A stretch of DNA of 8,982 bases from Thauera sp. (lineage in GTDB: Bacteria > Pseudomonadota > Gammaproteobacteria > Burkholderiales > Rhodocyclaceae): contig JAKLLJ010000119.1 in the NCBI GenBank assembly GCA_023150215.1, positions 1 to 8,982 on the forward strand, in the 5' to 3' direction. Each line of letters opens with the position of its first letter. Positions within the stretch are counted from its first letter, which is position 1. A program made the translations under genes and the position numbers. The notes beneath the pieces were generated by a model. It saw only the letters and a list, made by a program, of their open reading frames with translations. It was not told the DNA's origin and searched no databases. Of this stretch, positions 1-6,690 are shown in pieces.

Positions 1-1
1 C

Positions 2-328
2 GACTCGGCGGTGCGCATCACCCACGAGCCGACCGGCATCGTCGTGCAGTGCCAGAACGACCGCTCGCAGCACAAGAACAGGGCCGAGGCCATGTCGATG
101 CTGAAGGCGCGCCTGTACGAAGCCGAGCTGCGCAAGCGCCAGTCCGAGCAGCAGAAGCTGGAAGACTCCAAGAGCGACATTGGCTGGGGCCACCAGATCC
201 GCAGCTATGTGCTCGACCAGTCGCGCATCAAGGACCTGCGCACCAACCACGAGGTCGGCAACACCCAGGGCGTGCTCGACGGCGACCTCGACGACTTCAT
301 CGCGGCGAGCCTCAAGCAGGGCGTGTAA
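2..328 (+). CDS. prfB: Peptide chain release factor 2 (RF2), C-terminal part
   Basis: Class I release factor that recognises UGA and UAA stop codons and triggers peptidyl-tRNA hydrolysis on the ribosome in the cytoplasm. Only the last 108 residues are in the window. They read DSAVRITHEPTGIVVQCQND, then RSQHKNRAEAMSMLKARLYE, the conserved stretch just after the GGQ catalytic loop in RF1/RF2; the GGQ itself lies upstream of the window. The ending with GWGHQIRSYVLDQSRIKDLR and DLDDFIAASL is RF2-specific and complete to the TAA stop. The usual RF2 programmed +1 frameshift site is near the start of the gene and cannot be seen. The next gene starts 3 nt after this stop in the same frame, suggesting translational coupling. 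Identity is very secure; the coding region is cut by the window edge. Confidence 0.97.
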   Translation, partial: DSAVRITHEPTGIVVQCQNDRSQHKNRAEAMSMLKARLYEAELRKRQSEQQKLEDSKSDIGWGHQIRSYVLDQSRIKDLRTNHEVGNTQGVLDGDLDDFIAASLKQGV

Positions 329-334
329 GGTTTG
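318..334 (+). promoter_or_regulatory. Candidate ribosome binding site and TTG start of the kleisin-like gene
   Basis: AGGG at 318-321 lies 10 nt before a TTG codon at 332-334, and a second GTAAGG at 325-330 is too close to act. No ATG lies near the start of the open frame; the frame runs back directly to the prfB TAA at 326-328, so the gene cannot begin earlier. The first in-frame ATG (codon 48) would delete the start of the winged helix. A TTG start 3 nt after the upstream stop points to re-initiation by ribosomes finishing prfB. This is an inference from spacing. Confidence 0.4.
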
Positions 335-1666
335 TCAGAGGCCTTTCTCACCGACTTCCTCGCGCCCGGCGTCGACGCCGACGAAGTGCCCGAACTGGCG
401 GCGCTGAGTTCGGCGCGGCCGCTGCTCGACGCCTTCATCACGCTCTTCCGCGGCACCGAAGCCGAGGTGCTGATGCGTCTCCTGGTGCTGCGCGAGATCG
501 GCCGCGAGGCCGATGCACCGCGCTGGGCGCCCGAGGCGCTGCGCGCGCGCTTCACCTATCTCGACGCGGTCAAGCTCGAGACGGTGTTGAAGCGCCTGCG
601 CGACAACGCCCTGCTGGCGATCGGCGAGGACGGCCACTACGCGCTGTCCGACATCGGCCGCAACGCGGTGGCGGCGATCGCGATGCTGCTGCGCTTCGGC
701 GAGGAGGAGGATGCCGAGCTCGGCTTCCTCACCGCCCAGCTCGCCGGCCTGCAGGCGGTGGGCGGCATCACCGCCGAGTCGCTCGGCCACCTGCTCTCCA
801 AGCTCAACGACCTCACGTGGCACTTCGAGGAAGCGATCGCCTCCGGCTCCGAGTTCCGCATCCTCGACGCCCGCCGCCGCCTGTCGGCCAACGGACGCTG
901 GCTCGAGCGCGGCACCGAGCTGCTCAACAAGCTGCTCGCCGACCCCGAGGTCGACTTCGACATCGCCCGCATCGCGCAGCGCATCGGCCTCGCGCAGTCG
1001 CGCCTGGCGCGTGCAGACGCCGCCTTCCAGCGCGCGCTCAACAAGATCGAGGCGCAGCGCGTCACGCTCGGCGCCTCCGGCATCTCGTCCTCCGACGTCG
1101 CCGGCTGGCTGCGCAGCCTCGACGCCGGCGTGATCGCCGGCCTCGCGCAGGAGGCCTTCGCCACGGTTCCGGAGCTGCCGCTGCTCGCCGGCGGCCACGA
1201 ACTCCTCGACCGTGCGGAGGCCCTGCTCGTGGGCGACGGTGGCGCGCGCGTCGCCGAGCTCGCCCTGCCGCCGCCTGACGCGGCGGCCACCGAGCTGGCG
1301 CCGCAGGCCGAGGACTTGCGCCTGCTCGAACACTTCACCCGCCGCCTCGACACCCTGGCACAGCCGCAGCCGCTGCACCAGGTGGTGGCAGGCGGCGGCT
1401 TCGCCCCCGCGAGCTACCGCCTGTCGCTCCTCGCCCTGCTCGCCGACGGCGTCGATGCCGGCGCGCAAAATGGCCACGACAGCGGTCCGGTCGGCAGCTT
1501 CATGCGCCTGCCGCTCGAGGTCGAATTCAGCGCCACGCTGACTGCGGTCGGCGCCGACGAGATCGCCGCGATGACGCTCGGCGAGATCCGCCCGCGCCGC
1601 GCCGGGCACGCGCCGGCGCCTCACCCCGCGTCCCACCCCGCCGCACAGCCGTCCGTCCAGGCCTGA
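332..1666 (+). CDS. Putative kleisin-like subunit (MksF/JetA-like) of an SMC complex
   Basis: 444-aa cytoplasmic protein that I do not recognise by sequence alone. Residues about 44-122 look like a winged helix-turn-helix (helices LMRLLVLREI and LETVLKRLRDNALL, wing IGEDGHYALSDIGR). Residues about 125-305 are almost all helical with heptad-like leucines. Residues about 325-420 are a mixed, possibly second winged-helix region, followed by a Pro/Ala/His-rich tail (about 422-444) likely to be disordered. This winged helix-helical-C-terminal layout and length match MukF/MksF kleisins (about 440 aa), which bridge the heads of an SMC dimer and bind the MukE/MksE subunit. The assignment rests on layout and on the neighbours: a small winged-helix protein 21 nt downstream and an SMC ATPase two genes further. 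It does not look like the DUF3375 type of Wadjet JetA. Start is TTG, 3 nt after prfB. It could instead be a DNA-binding regulator of unknown role. Confidence 0.6.
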   Translation: MSEAFLTDFLAPGVDADEVPELAALSSARPLLDAFITLFRGTEAEVLMRLLVLREIGREADAPRWAPEALRARFTYLDAVKLETVLKRLRDNALLAIGEDGHYALSDIGRNAVAAIAMLLRFGEEEDAELGFLTAQLAGLQAVGGITAESLGHLLSKLNDLTWHFEEAIASGSEFRILDARRRLSANGRWLERGTELLNKLLADPEVDFDIARIAQRIGLAQSRLARADAAFQRALNKIEAQRVTLGASGISSSDVAGWLRSLDAGVIAGLAQEAFATVPELPLLAGGHELLDRAEALLVGDGGARVAELALPPPDAAATELAPQAEDLRLLEHFTRRLDTLAQPQPLHQVVAGGGFAPASYRLSLLALLADGVDAGAQNGHDSGPVGSFMRLPLEVEFSATLTAVGADEIAAMTLGEIRPRRAGHAPAPHPASHPAAQPSVQA

Positions 1667-1687
1667 GCCCGCCCCCTGGAACCCCGC

Positions 1688-2407
1688 ATGGAACACGAAC
1701 TCAAGACGCTCACCGCACGCCTGCTCGCCCAGCGCTGGCTGCCGCGCAACGACCGCCTGGTGCGGCGCGCACTGGTGGATGAGACCTTCCGCCTGGAGCT
1801 CGACCGGCGGCTGGCCGACGTCGGCCTGCGCCTGCTTGACAACCCCTACGCCAGCCATGTCGGCGTGGCGCTGCAAGCCGAGCTCGCCGAACCGGTGTTC
1901 GGCGCCGGGCGCGAGTACGCCGCCAGCAATCTCGGCCTCGGCCGTGACGAGATCGCGCTGCTGGTGATCATCTGGGCGCTGATCGTGCTGCCCAAGCGCG
2001 AGCGCCAGGTGACCCGCCGCGAGCTGGTCGACGACGGCCAGACCGACCTCTTCGGCGGTGACAAGCCCGTGGCGCACGGCGACACGGTGTCGGGCGCGCT
2101 CACCGAGGCCTCGCTGATCGCCGACTTCGGCCCCCGCCTGGGCGGTCGCACCAAGGTGCGCAACTTCATGCTCGGCAAGCTCGCCCGCCTCGGCTTCATC
2201 GAGCGCCGCAACGGCCTCATCACCGAAGGCCCGCTGCTCGACCTCGCGCTCGACTACCGCGTCATGGCCGACCGCATCATCCACGGCACGCTCGGCGAGG
2301 TGCTGGCCGCCGCCGGCCACCCGCTGCCCGACACCAACGCCTTCGCTCACGCGGACCGCCTCGCCGACGTCCTGCCCGACGAGGACGAGACGGCGCAAGA
2401 GAACTGA
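1688..2407 (+). CDS. Putative KITE-type accessory subunit (MksE/JetB-like) of an SMC complex
   Basis: 239-aa protein, ATG start with TGGA at 1677-1680 as a weak ribosome site, 21 nt after the kleisin-like gene. Two winged-helix-like units can be seen. The first covers about residues 1-115, ending in the hydrophobic helix DEIALLVIIWALIVLPKRER and the helix RRELV. The second covers about 138-200, with FGPRLGGRTKVRNFMLGKLA, LGFIERRNG and then LITEGPLLDLALDYRVMADR, the classic helix-helix-wing pattern ending in a conserved-looking hydrophobic strand. The C-terminus is acidic (DEDETAQEN). Tandem winged helices in a protein of 200-240 aa next to a kleisin and an SMC are the mark of MukE/MksE/JetB subunits, which bind the middle of the kleisin and DNA. 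The apparent hydrophobic segment at 89-101 is better read as a buried helix than a membrane span. Function is inferred from size, fold pattern and position. Five nucleotides separate it from trmA, so the two are probably co-translated. Confidence 0.62.
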   Translation: MEHELKTLTARLLAQRWLPRNDRLVRRALVDETFRLELDRRLADVGLRLLDNPYASHVGVALQAELAEPVFGAGREYAASNLGLGRDEIALLVIIWALIVLPKRERQVTRRELVDDGQTDLFGGDKPVAHGDTVSGALTEASLIADFGPRLGGRTKVRNFMLGKLARLGFIERRNGLITEGPLLDLALDYRVMADRIIHGTLGEVLAAAGHPLPDTNAFAHADRLADVLPDEDETAQEN

Positions 2408-2412
2408 TCAAG

Positions 2413-3510
2413 ATGCCCCTGCCCGTGATCGACCCCGCACGCTACGAAGACCAGCTCGCTGCCAAGCTCGCGCGCTACCGCGCCGATTTCGCCGAGTTCG
2501 CGCTCCCCGAGCCGCAGGTCTTGCGCTCCGCGCCGCTGCACTACCGCCTGCGCGCCGAGTTCCGCCTGTGGCACCACGACGGCCGCGTCGACTACGCGAT
2601 GTTCGACAGCGCCGATCCGAAGCAGCCGATCCTGCTCGAGCGCTTCACGCCCGCAGCCGAACCCATCGCGAGCCTGATGCCGCGCCTGCGCGACGCCCTC
2701 CAGGCCAGCGAAGCCCTGCGCCGCAAGATCTTCCAGGTCGATTTCCTCGCCACCCTGAGCGGCGAATGCCTGGTCAGCCTGGTGTATCACCGCCCGCTCG
2801 ACGAAGCCTGGGAGATCGCCGCGCGCACACTGGCCGCCGACCTGCAGATCCAGCTAATCGGCCGCAGCCGCAAGCAGAAGATCGTGCTCGGTCGCGACTG
2901 GGTGCAGGAAGTGCTGGAGGTCGACGGCCGGCGCCTGCGCTACCAGCAGTTCGAAGGCAGCTTCACCCAGCCCAACGGCGGGGTTAACCAGCACATGCTG
3001 AGCTGGGCACGCGCGCAGGCGCAAAGCCTGGGCGGGGCCGCGGGGGACCTGCTTGAGCTCTACTGCGGCAATGGCAACTTCACCGTGGCGCTGGCGCCGC
3101 TGTTCCGGCGCGTGCTCGCCACCGAGATGAGCAAGACCTCGGTGAATGCCGCGCACACCAACCTCGCCGACAACGGCGTCGCCAACGTGAGCCTGGTACG
3201 GATGGCGAGCGAGGAGATCAGCGACGCGCTCGCCGGTGGCCGCGCGTACCGCCGCATGCAGGGCGTGGACCTGGCGAGCTACCGCTTCTCCACGCTGTTC
3301 GTCGACCCGCCGCGTGCCGGCCTGGACGAAGGCACCATCGCGCTGGCCAGGGGCTTCGACAACATCCTCTACATTTCCTGCAACCCGGAGACGCTGCGCG
3401 CCAACGTCGCCGCGCTCGCCGCCACCCACCGCATCGCCGCCGCGGCGGCCTTCGACCAGTTCCCCTATACCCACCACCTCGAGTGCGGGCTGCTGCTGCA
3501 GCGGCGCTGA
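2413..3510 (+). CDS. trmA: tRNA (uracil-5-)-methyltransferase
   Basis: Transfers a methyl group from S-adenosylmethionine to C5 of U54 in the T-loop of tRNA, giving ribothymidine. At 365 aa it is nearly identical in length to E. coli TrmA (366 aa). Visible motifs: FEGSFTQPNGGVNQ (residues 180-193, Gln186 in the SAM pocket), the SAM loop LLELYCGNGNFTVAL (213-227), FVDPPRAGLD (296-305, Asp298), the nucleophile motif YISCNPETL with Cys323, and HHLECG with the general base Glu357. All catalytic residues are present, so it should be active. No iron-sulfur cysteine cluster or TRAM domain is seen, which separates it from RlmD/RlmC. The ATG start is 5 nt after the preceding stop, with an AAGAGAA purine run upstream. 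It is an unusual housekeeping passenger between two subunits of an SMC-like system. Confidence 0.96.
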   Translation: MPLPVIDPARYEDQLAAKLARYRADFAEFALPEPQVLRSAPLHYRLRAEFRLWHHDGRVDYAMFDSADPKQPILLERFTPAAEPIASLMPRLRDALQASEALRRKIFQVDFLATLSGECLVSLVYHRPLDEAWEIAARTLAADLQIQLIGRSRKQKIVLGRDWVQEVLEVDGRRLRYQQFEGSFTQPNGGVNQHMLSWARAQAQSLGGAAGDLLELYCGNGNFTVALAPLFRRVLATEMSKTSVNAAHTNLADNGVANVSLVRMASEEISDALAGGRAYRRMQGVDLASYRFSTLFVDPPRAGLDEGTIALARGFDNILYISCNPETLRANVAALAATHRIAAAAAFDQFPYTHHLECGLLLQRR

Positions 3511-3533
3511 ACCCCAACCGCTTCCGGCTACCC

Positions 3534-6326
3534 ATGTTCCACATCAAGACCCTCGAGCTCGTCCACTGGGACTTCTGGCGGCGCTTCGCGCTGCCGCTGG
3601 ACGCCCAGATCATCACCATCGTCGGCCCCAACGGCTCGGGCAAGACCACCCTGCTCGATGCGCTGCGCACGCTCTTTGCGCTGCGCTGCTCGGGCAAGCG
3701 CGATTTCCGCCGCTACGTGCGGCGCGCCGAGCGCAGCTTCGCGTGGATCCGCGCGGTGGTGGCCAACCAGCCCGGGCACGGCGGCAAGCGACCGTTCTTT
3801 CCCTGCCTCGCCGACGAGGTCACCCTCGCCTGCCGCATCCGCAAGGCCGGCGGCGACTGGATCCGCGACTACGCCATCGTCGACGGCAACCTGTCGATCG
3901 AGGCGCTGGAAGCCACCAACGACTGGATCGGCCTGCGCGACTACCAGCACCGCCTCGCCTGGGGCGGGCTGACGCCGGCGATCACCAAGGTGCTGGCGCT
4001 CGAACAGGGCGACACCGACAAGCTGTGCGAATACTCGCCCAAGGCCTTGCTCGAGCTCGTCTTCGACGTCTTCGGCGACAAGGAGGTGCTGGACAACTAC
4101 CAGGCCGCACGCGAGGAACAGAAATCCGCCGAGCGCGAACTCGGCGAGCTCGGCATCGACCTCGAGCGCCTGAAGACCCAGGCCGAGGAAAAGAAAGCCG
4201 AGGCCAACCGCTTCCTGGAGTGGAAGCAGCTCGCCGACGAGGCGCAGGCGCTGGAAGGCACGATCGTGCCGCGCCTGGAGATCGCCGAACTCGAACGCGA
4301 GATCGCCAGCGAGCGCGAAGCCCTCCAGCGCATCGGCCGCGAACGCGGCGACAAGCTCACCGAGCAGCGCGAATCGCGCCAGCGCCTGGAGACGGTGCGT
4401 ACCGAACAGGGGGCCGCGCAGGCCGCACGCAAGCGCTTGCAGGAGAGCGACGCCGCCTCTGAACAGCGCTACCTCGCCGCCCACGACCGCGTGCGCGACC
4501 TCGACAAGCTGCTCGAAGAGCGCGACGCGCTGCGCACCCAGCTCGCCAGCGAGCACGGCGCCGATGCCGTGGCGCTCGAGCAGGAGCACGAGGACGCCGA
4601 CGCCGCCCTGGCCGCGCTGCGCCGCAAGGAACGCGAGCTCGTCGCCGCGTTCGAGGACAAGACCGCCACCTTGCGCGCCGAGCGCAACCGCGCCGGCCCA
4701 CCGGGCGACACCGAGGTCGCGCGCTTTCGCGTCAAGCTCAGCGCCGAGGGCATCGCGCACCACAGCCTTGCCGAGGTCGTCGAGGTCACCGACCCCGCCT
4801 GGCAGGCCGCGCTCGAAGCCATCCTGCGCCCCTACCGCCACCTCGTCCTGCTCGAGCGCGAGGCCGACCGCCACGCCGCGTGGGCGCTCGCCGAGCGCGA
4901 GCGCTTCCGCCACTTCATCGTCGCCGAGCGCGAAACCGCGCCGCCACCGCGAGCGCTGAGCCTGGCCGAGGTGGTCGAGTTTTCCGCGCCGGTGCCGCGC
5001 TGGCTGGCCGACCTGCTCAACCGCATCCGCCGCGTCGAGGACGCCCACGCCGCGCGCGATCTGGCGCGCGAGCAGGAATGGATCACCCGCGACGGCTACC
5101 ACCGCGAACGCCGCGGCGCCCGTCACCTCGGCCGCCCGCAGGAATTCCACTTCGGCGAACTCGCCCGCCAGTCGCGCGTGGCCGCCCTGCAGGACGAGAT
5201 CGGCGGACTGGACAAGCAGCTCAAGGCACTGCGCCCCAAGCTCGATGCGGCCGCGGCAAGACTCACCTCGATCCGCCAGCGCCTGCTCGGGCTGCAGTCG
5301 GCACAGCTGCTCGCCGCCCGCAGCGAGGCCTATGCCAGCGCCGAGGCCGAGCTGCCCGCCGCGCGCAGGTCCCTCACCGAGGCGATCGCGGCGCGCGTCG
5401 ACACCCGGGGCGAGCTCGAGCGCCTGAGCGAAAAGCTCAACGGCATCCAGATCGAGCTCGAGCGCCGCAACCGCGAACTCAAGGCCGTCGACCTGCGCCT
5501 GGCCGACATTGCGCGCGAGCATGGCCCGCGCCGCCACGCCCAGGCCCGGCACATCGTCGAGCTGCGCCGGCGCCGCCGCGGTATGCCGGCGCACTGGCTG
5601 GACGCAAGCGAAATCGCGCTGCTCGCCGACAAGTATGGCGACGCGCGCGGCGCCCGCCTGCAGCTCGAGCGCCTGCACCGCCACCTCGACGAAGGCGACT
5701 GGATCACCGACCCCGCGGTGCTGATCGTTCGCGACCGCCTCGCCACCGACGTCGCCATGCGCGAACGCGACTACCAGAACCGCCAGGGCTACTGCGCCAC
5801 CGCGCGGCGGCACAGCGACAACGCGCGTGCGGCCTACATCGCCAAGCTGCGCGCCACCGTGCGCCAGTACGCGAAGAACCTCAAGGCGCTTGGCGAGCTC
5901 GCCAATGTCAGTGTGGACTGTCCCATCCCGCACCTGGAGAACGAGGACCTCTCGCTCGCCCAGGCCGGGCTCGAGGTGCGCTTCGACTTCGACCGCAAGG
6001 GCGCAGTGGGCCTCAACGATGGCGAGGCGTCCGGCGGCCAGCAGGTCATGAAATCGCTGATCCTGCTCATCGGCCTGCTGATGGACGAATCACGCCCGGG
6101 CGGCTTCGTGTTCATCGACGAGCCCTTCGCGCACCTGGACGTCGCCAATATCGACCGCGTCGGCACCTTCCTGCGTGCCACCCGCGCGCAGTACCTGATC
6201 ACCACCCCGGTCACCCACAACGCCAACGTCTTTGCCCCCGCGCAGCTCACGCTAGTCACACGCAAGAAGCAGCCGGGCAACGACTGGGCGTCGCCGATCG
6301 GGGTGTTGCAGCGGGCGATCGATTGA
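3534..6326 (+). CDS. SMC-family ATPase (MksB/JetC-like condensin ATPase)
   Basis: 930-aa ATPase expected to dimerise through its hinge and to move or loop DNA with the two upstream winged-helix proteins. N-terminal head: a strand-rich start (MFHIKTLELVHWDFW), Walker A GPNGSGKT at 31-38 (Lys37) and a Q-loop-like LALEQGDTDKL near 154-164. The first coiled-coil arm is about 190-385, very rich in E, R, A and L. A hinge-like globular part is about 390-545, including SLAEVVEVTDPAWQAALEAI. The returning arm is about 545-790, interrupted near 680-750. The C-terminal head has the signature EASGGQQ (831-837), Walker B plus D-loop FVFIDEPFAHLD (858-869, catalytic Glu863) and a switch-like TPVTHNAN. It is much shorter than MukB (about 1,480 aa) and nearer MksB (about 900-1,000 aa). 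I chose ATG 3534 because it begins the head strand directly; an in-frame GTG at 3483 would overlap trmA and add an Ala-rich leader. The gene is 23 nt after trmA, and no nuclease gene follows. Confidence 0.88.
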   Translation: MFHIKTLELVHWDFWRRFALPLDAQIITIVGPNGSGKTTLLDALRTLFALRCSGKRDFRRYVRRAERSFAWIRAVVANQPGHGGKRPFFPCLADEVTLACRIRKAGGDWIRDYAIVDGNLSIEALEATNDWIGLRDYQHRLAWGGLTPAITKVLALEQGDTDKLCEYSPKALLELVFDVFGDKEVLDNYQAAREEQKSAERELGELGIDLERLKTQAEEKKAEANRFLEWKQLADEAQALEGTIVPRLEIAELEREIASEREALQRIGRERGDKLTEQRESRQRLETVRTEQGAAQAARKRLQESDAASEQRYLAAHDRVRDLDKLLEERDALRTQLASEHGADAVALEQEHEDADAALAALRRKERELVAAFEDKTATLRAERNRAGPPGDTEVARFRVKLSAEGIAHHSLAEVVEVTDPAWQAALEAILRPYRHLVLLEREADRHAAWALAERERFRHFIVAERETAPPPRALSLAEVVEFSAPVPRWLADLLNRIRRVEDAHAARDLAREQEWITRDGYHRERRGARHLGRPQEFHFGELARQSRVAALQDEIGGLDKQLKALRPKLDAAAARLTSIRQRLLGLQSAQLLAARSEAYASAEAELPAARRSLTEAIAARVDTRGELERLSEKLNGIQIELERRNRELKAVDLRLADIAREHGPRRHAQARHIVELRRRRRGMPAHWLDASEIALLADKYGDARGARLQLERLHRHLDEGDWITDPAVLIVRDRLATDVAMRERDYQNRQGYCATARRHSDNARAAYIAKLRATVRQYAKNLKALGELANVSVDCPIPHLENEDLSLAQAGLEVRFDFDRKGAVGLNDGEASGGQQVMKSLILLIGLLMDESRPGGFVFIDEPFAHLDVANIDRVGTFLRATRAQYLITTPVTHNANVFAPAQLTLVTRKKQPGNDWASPIGVLQRAID

Positions 6327-6423
6327 GTGGTCACGCCATCGGCACGGCGGCGAGGGCGCACGCGCCGTCGGCCATCGCGGCGTGCGTGTGGAGCGGAGTG
6401 TTCGCCGAAAGGTTCGCTGGTTT

Positions 6424-6457
6424 GTGTAGGAGCGCCCGAAGGCGCGAACCCGAGGCC
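6424..6457 (+). repeat. REP-type palindrome, copy 1 (subtype A)
   Basis: Begins GTGTAGGAGCG and ends CGCGAACCCGAGGC. Internal hairpin GCGCC / loop CGAA / GGCGC at 6432-6445. It carries the TGTAGGAGCG...CGCGAA frame typical of REP elements in pseudomonads and related proteobacteria. Compared with copies 2 and 4 it has two extra C bases in the tail. Confidence 0.85.
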
Positions 6458-6485
6458 CGGCCAATGAAACTCGGCATGCACGCCC

Positions 6486-6527
6486 GCCTCGTTCGCGCCT
6501 TCCGGCGCTCCTACACGAGCTCCGCGC
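6486..6527 (-). repeat. REP-type palindrome, copy 2 (subtype A) within a 42-nt duplicated unit
   Basis: Inverted copy: on the - strand it reads GTGTAGGAGCG, then the hairpin GCGCC / GGAA / GGCGC (6495-6508), then GAACGAGGC. The whole 42-nt stretch recurs at 6568-6609 with a single difference (G at 6519, A at 6601). With copy 1 it forms an inverted pair separated by about 40 nt. Confidence 0.88.
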
Positions 6528-6531
6528 TACG

Positions 6532-6565
6532 GTAGGAGCGGCGCAAGCCGCGAATCCGACCCCTG
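6532..6565 (+). repeat. REP-type palindrome, copy 3 (subtype B)
   Basis: GTAGGAGCG start and hairpin GCGGC / GCAA / GCCGC at 6538-6551, then CGAATCCGACCCCTG. Differs from copy 5 by one base, in the hairpin loop (C versus G). The stem differs from subtype A on both sides, keeping base pairing. Confidence 0.87.
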
Positions 6566-6567
6566 CC

Positions 6568-6609
6568 GCCTCGTTCGCGCCTTCCGGCGCTCCTACACGA
6601 ACTCCGCGC
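6568..6609 (-). repeat. REP-type palindrome, copy 4 (subtype A), second copy of the 42-nt unit
   Basis: Matches 41 of 42 positions of the unit at 6486-6527, offset by 82 nt. Hairpin at 6577-6590 with loop GGAA on the - strand. Confidence 0.88.
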
Positions 6610-6632
6610 AGGCAGGAACCGGACGGGTTTCT

Positions 6633-6666
6633 GTAGGAGCGGCGGAAGCCGCGAATCCGACCCCTG
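6633..6666 (+). repeat. REP-type palindrome, copy 5 (subtype B)
   Basis: GTAGGAGCGGCGGAAGCCGC followed by GAATCCGACCCCTG. Hairpin GCGGC / GGAA / GCCGC at 6639-6652. It lies only 24 nt from the chemotaxis gene stop, so it would be in the 3' end of that transcript. Confidence 0.87.
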
Positions 6667-6690
6667 GCAATCGGCAGGCGCAGCGCCCGT

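Larger units (their letters stand above)
6327..6690. other. Non-coding spacer between convergent genes, mostly REP repeats
   Basis: Spacer of 364 bases between the stop of the SMC-type gene (+) and the stop of the chemotaxis gene (-). The first part (6327-6420) holds a weak hairpin, ACGGCG at 6344-6349 pairing with CGCCGT at 6363-6368, with no T-run behind it. From 6424 to about 6666 it is occupied by five REP-type palindromes. I see no convincing gene, RNA gene or classical intrinsic terminator. The GC-rich hairpins lying between the 3' ends of two convergent genes may protect or end both transcripts, which is a known role of REP elements. Confidence 0.7.

Noticed and set aside
49..1278. 409-codon + strand frame overlapping prfB and the kleisin-like gene
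   Set aside because: Arginine/proline/alanine-rich nonsense translation overlapping an unmistakable RF2 C-terminus in another frame.
1942..2000. Transmembrane segment in the MksE-like protein (residues about 89-101)
   Set aside because: Only about 13 uncharged hydrophobic residues flanked by charges, within a winged-helix pattern. A buried helix is more likely.
335..2398. Long open frame (687 codons) on the - strand opposite the kleisin-like and MksE-like genes
   Set aside because: Its product is low-complexity (rich in A, E, G, R, V) with no domain sense. It is the usual antisense shadow of a GC-rich gene with a strong third-position bias.
3483..3533. Earlier GTG start for the SMC-type gene, overlapping trmA
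   Set aside because: Adds 17 residues of Ala-rich translation from the end of trmA ahead of MFHIKTLELV, which is already a normal head start.
3528..5933. 801-codon open frame on the - strand opposite the SMC-type gene
   Set aside because: Same antisense-shadow composition. The + strand frame carries Walker A, signature and Walker B motifs in the right order.
6341..6370. Intrinsic terminator after the SMC-type gene
   Set aside because: A weak GC hairpin can be drawn, but there is no T-run after it.
6424..6666. CRISPR-like array
   Set aside because: Units alternate in orientation, spacers are irregular and partly repeated, and no cas genes are present. The palindromes fit REP elements.
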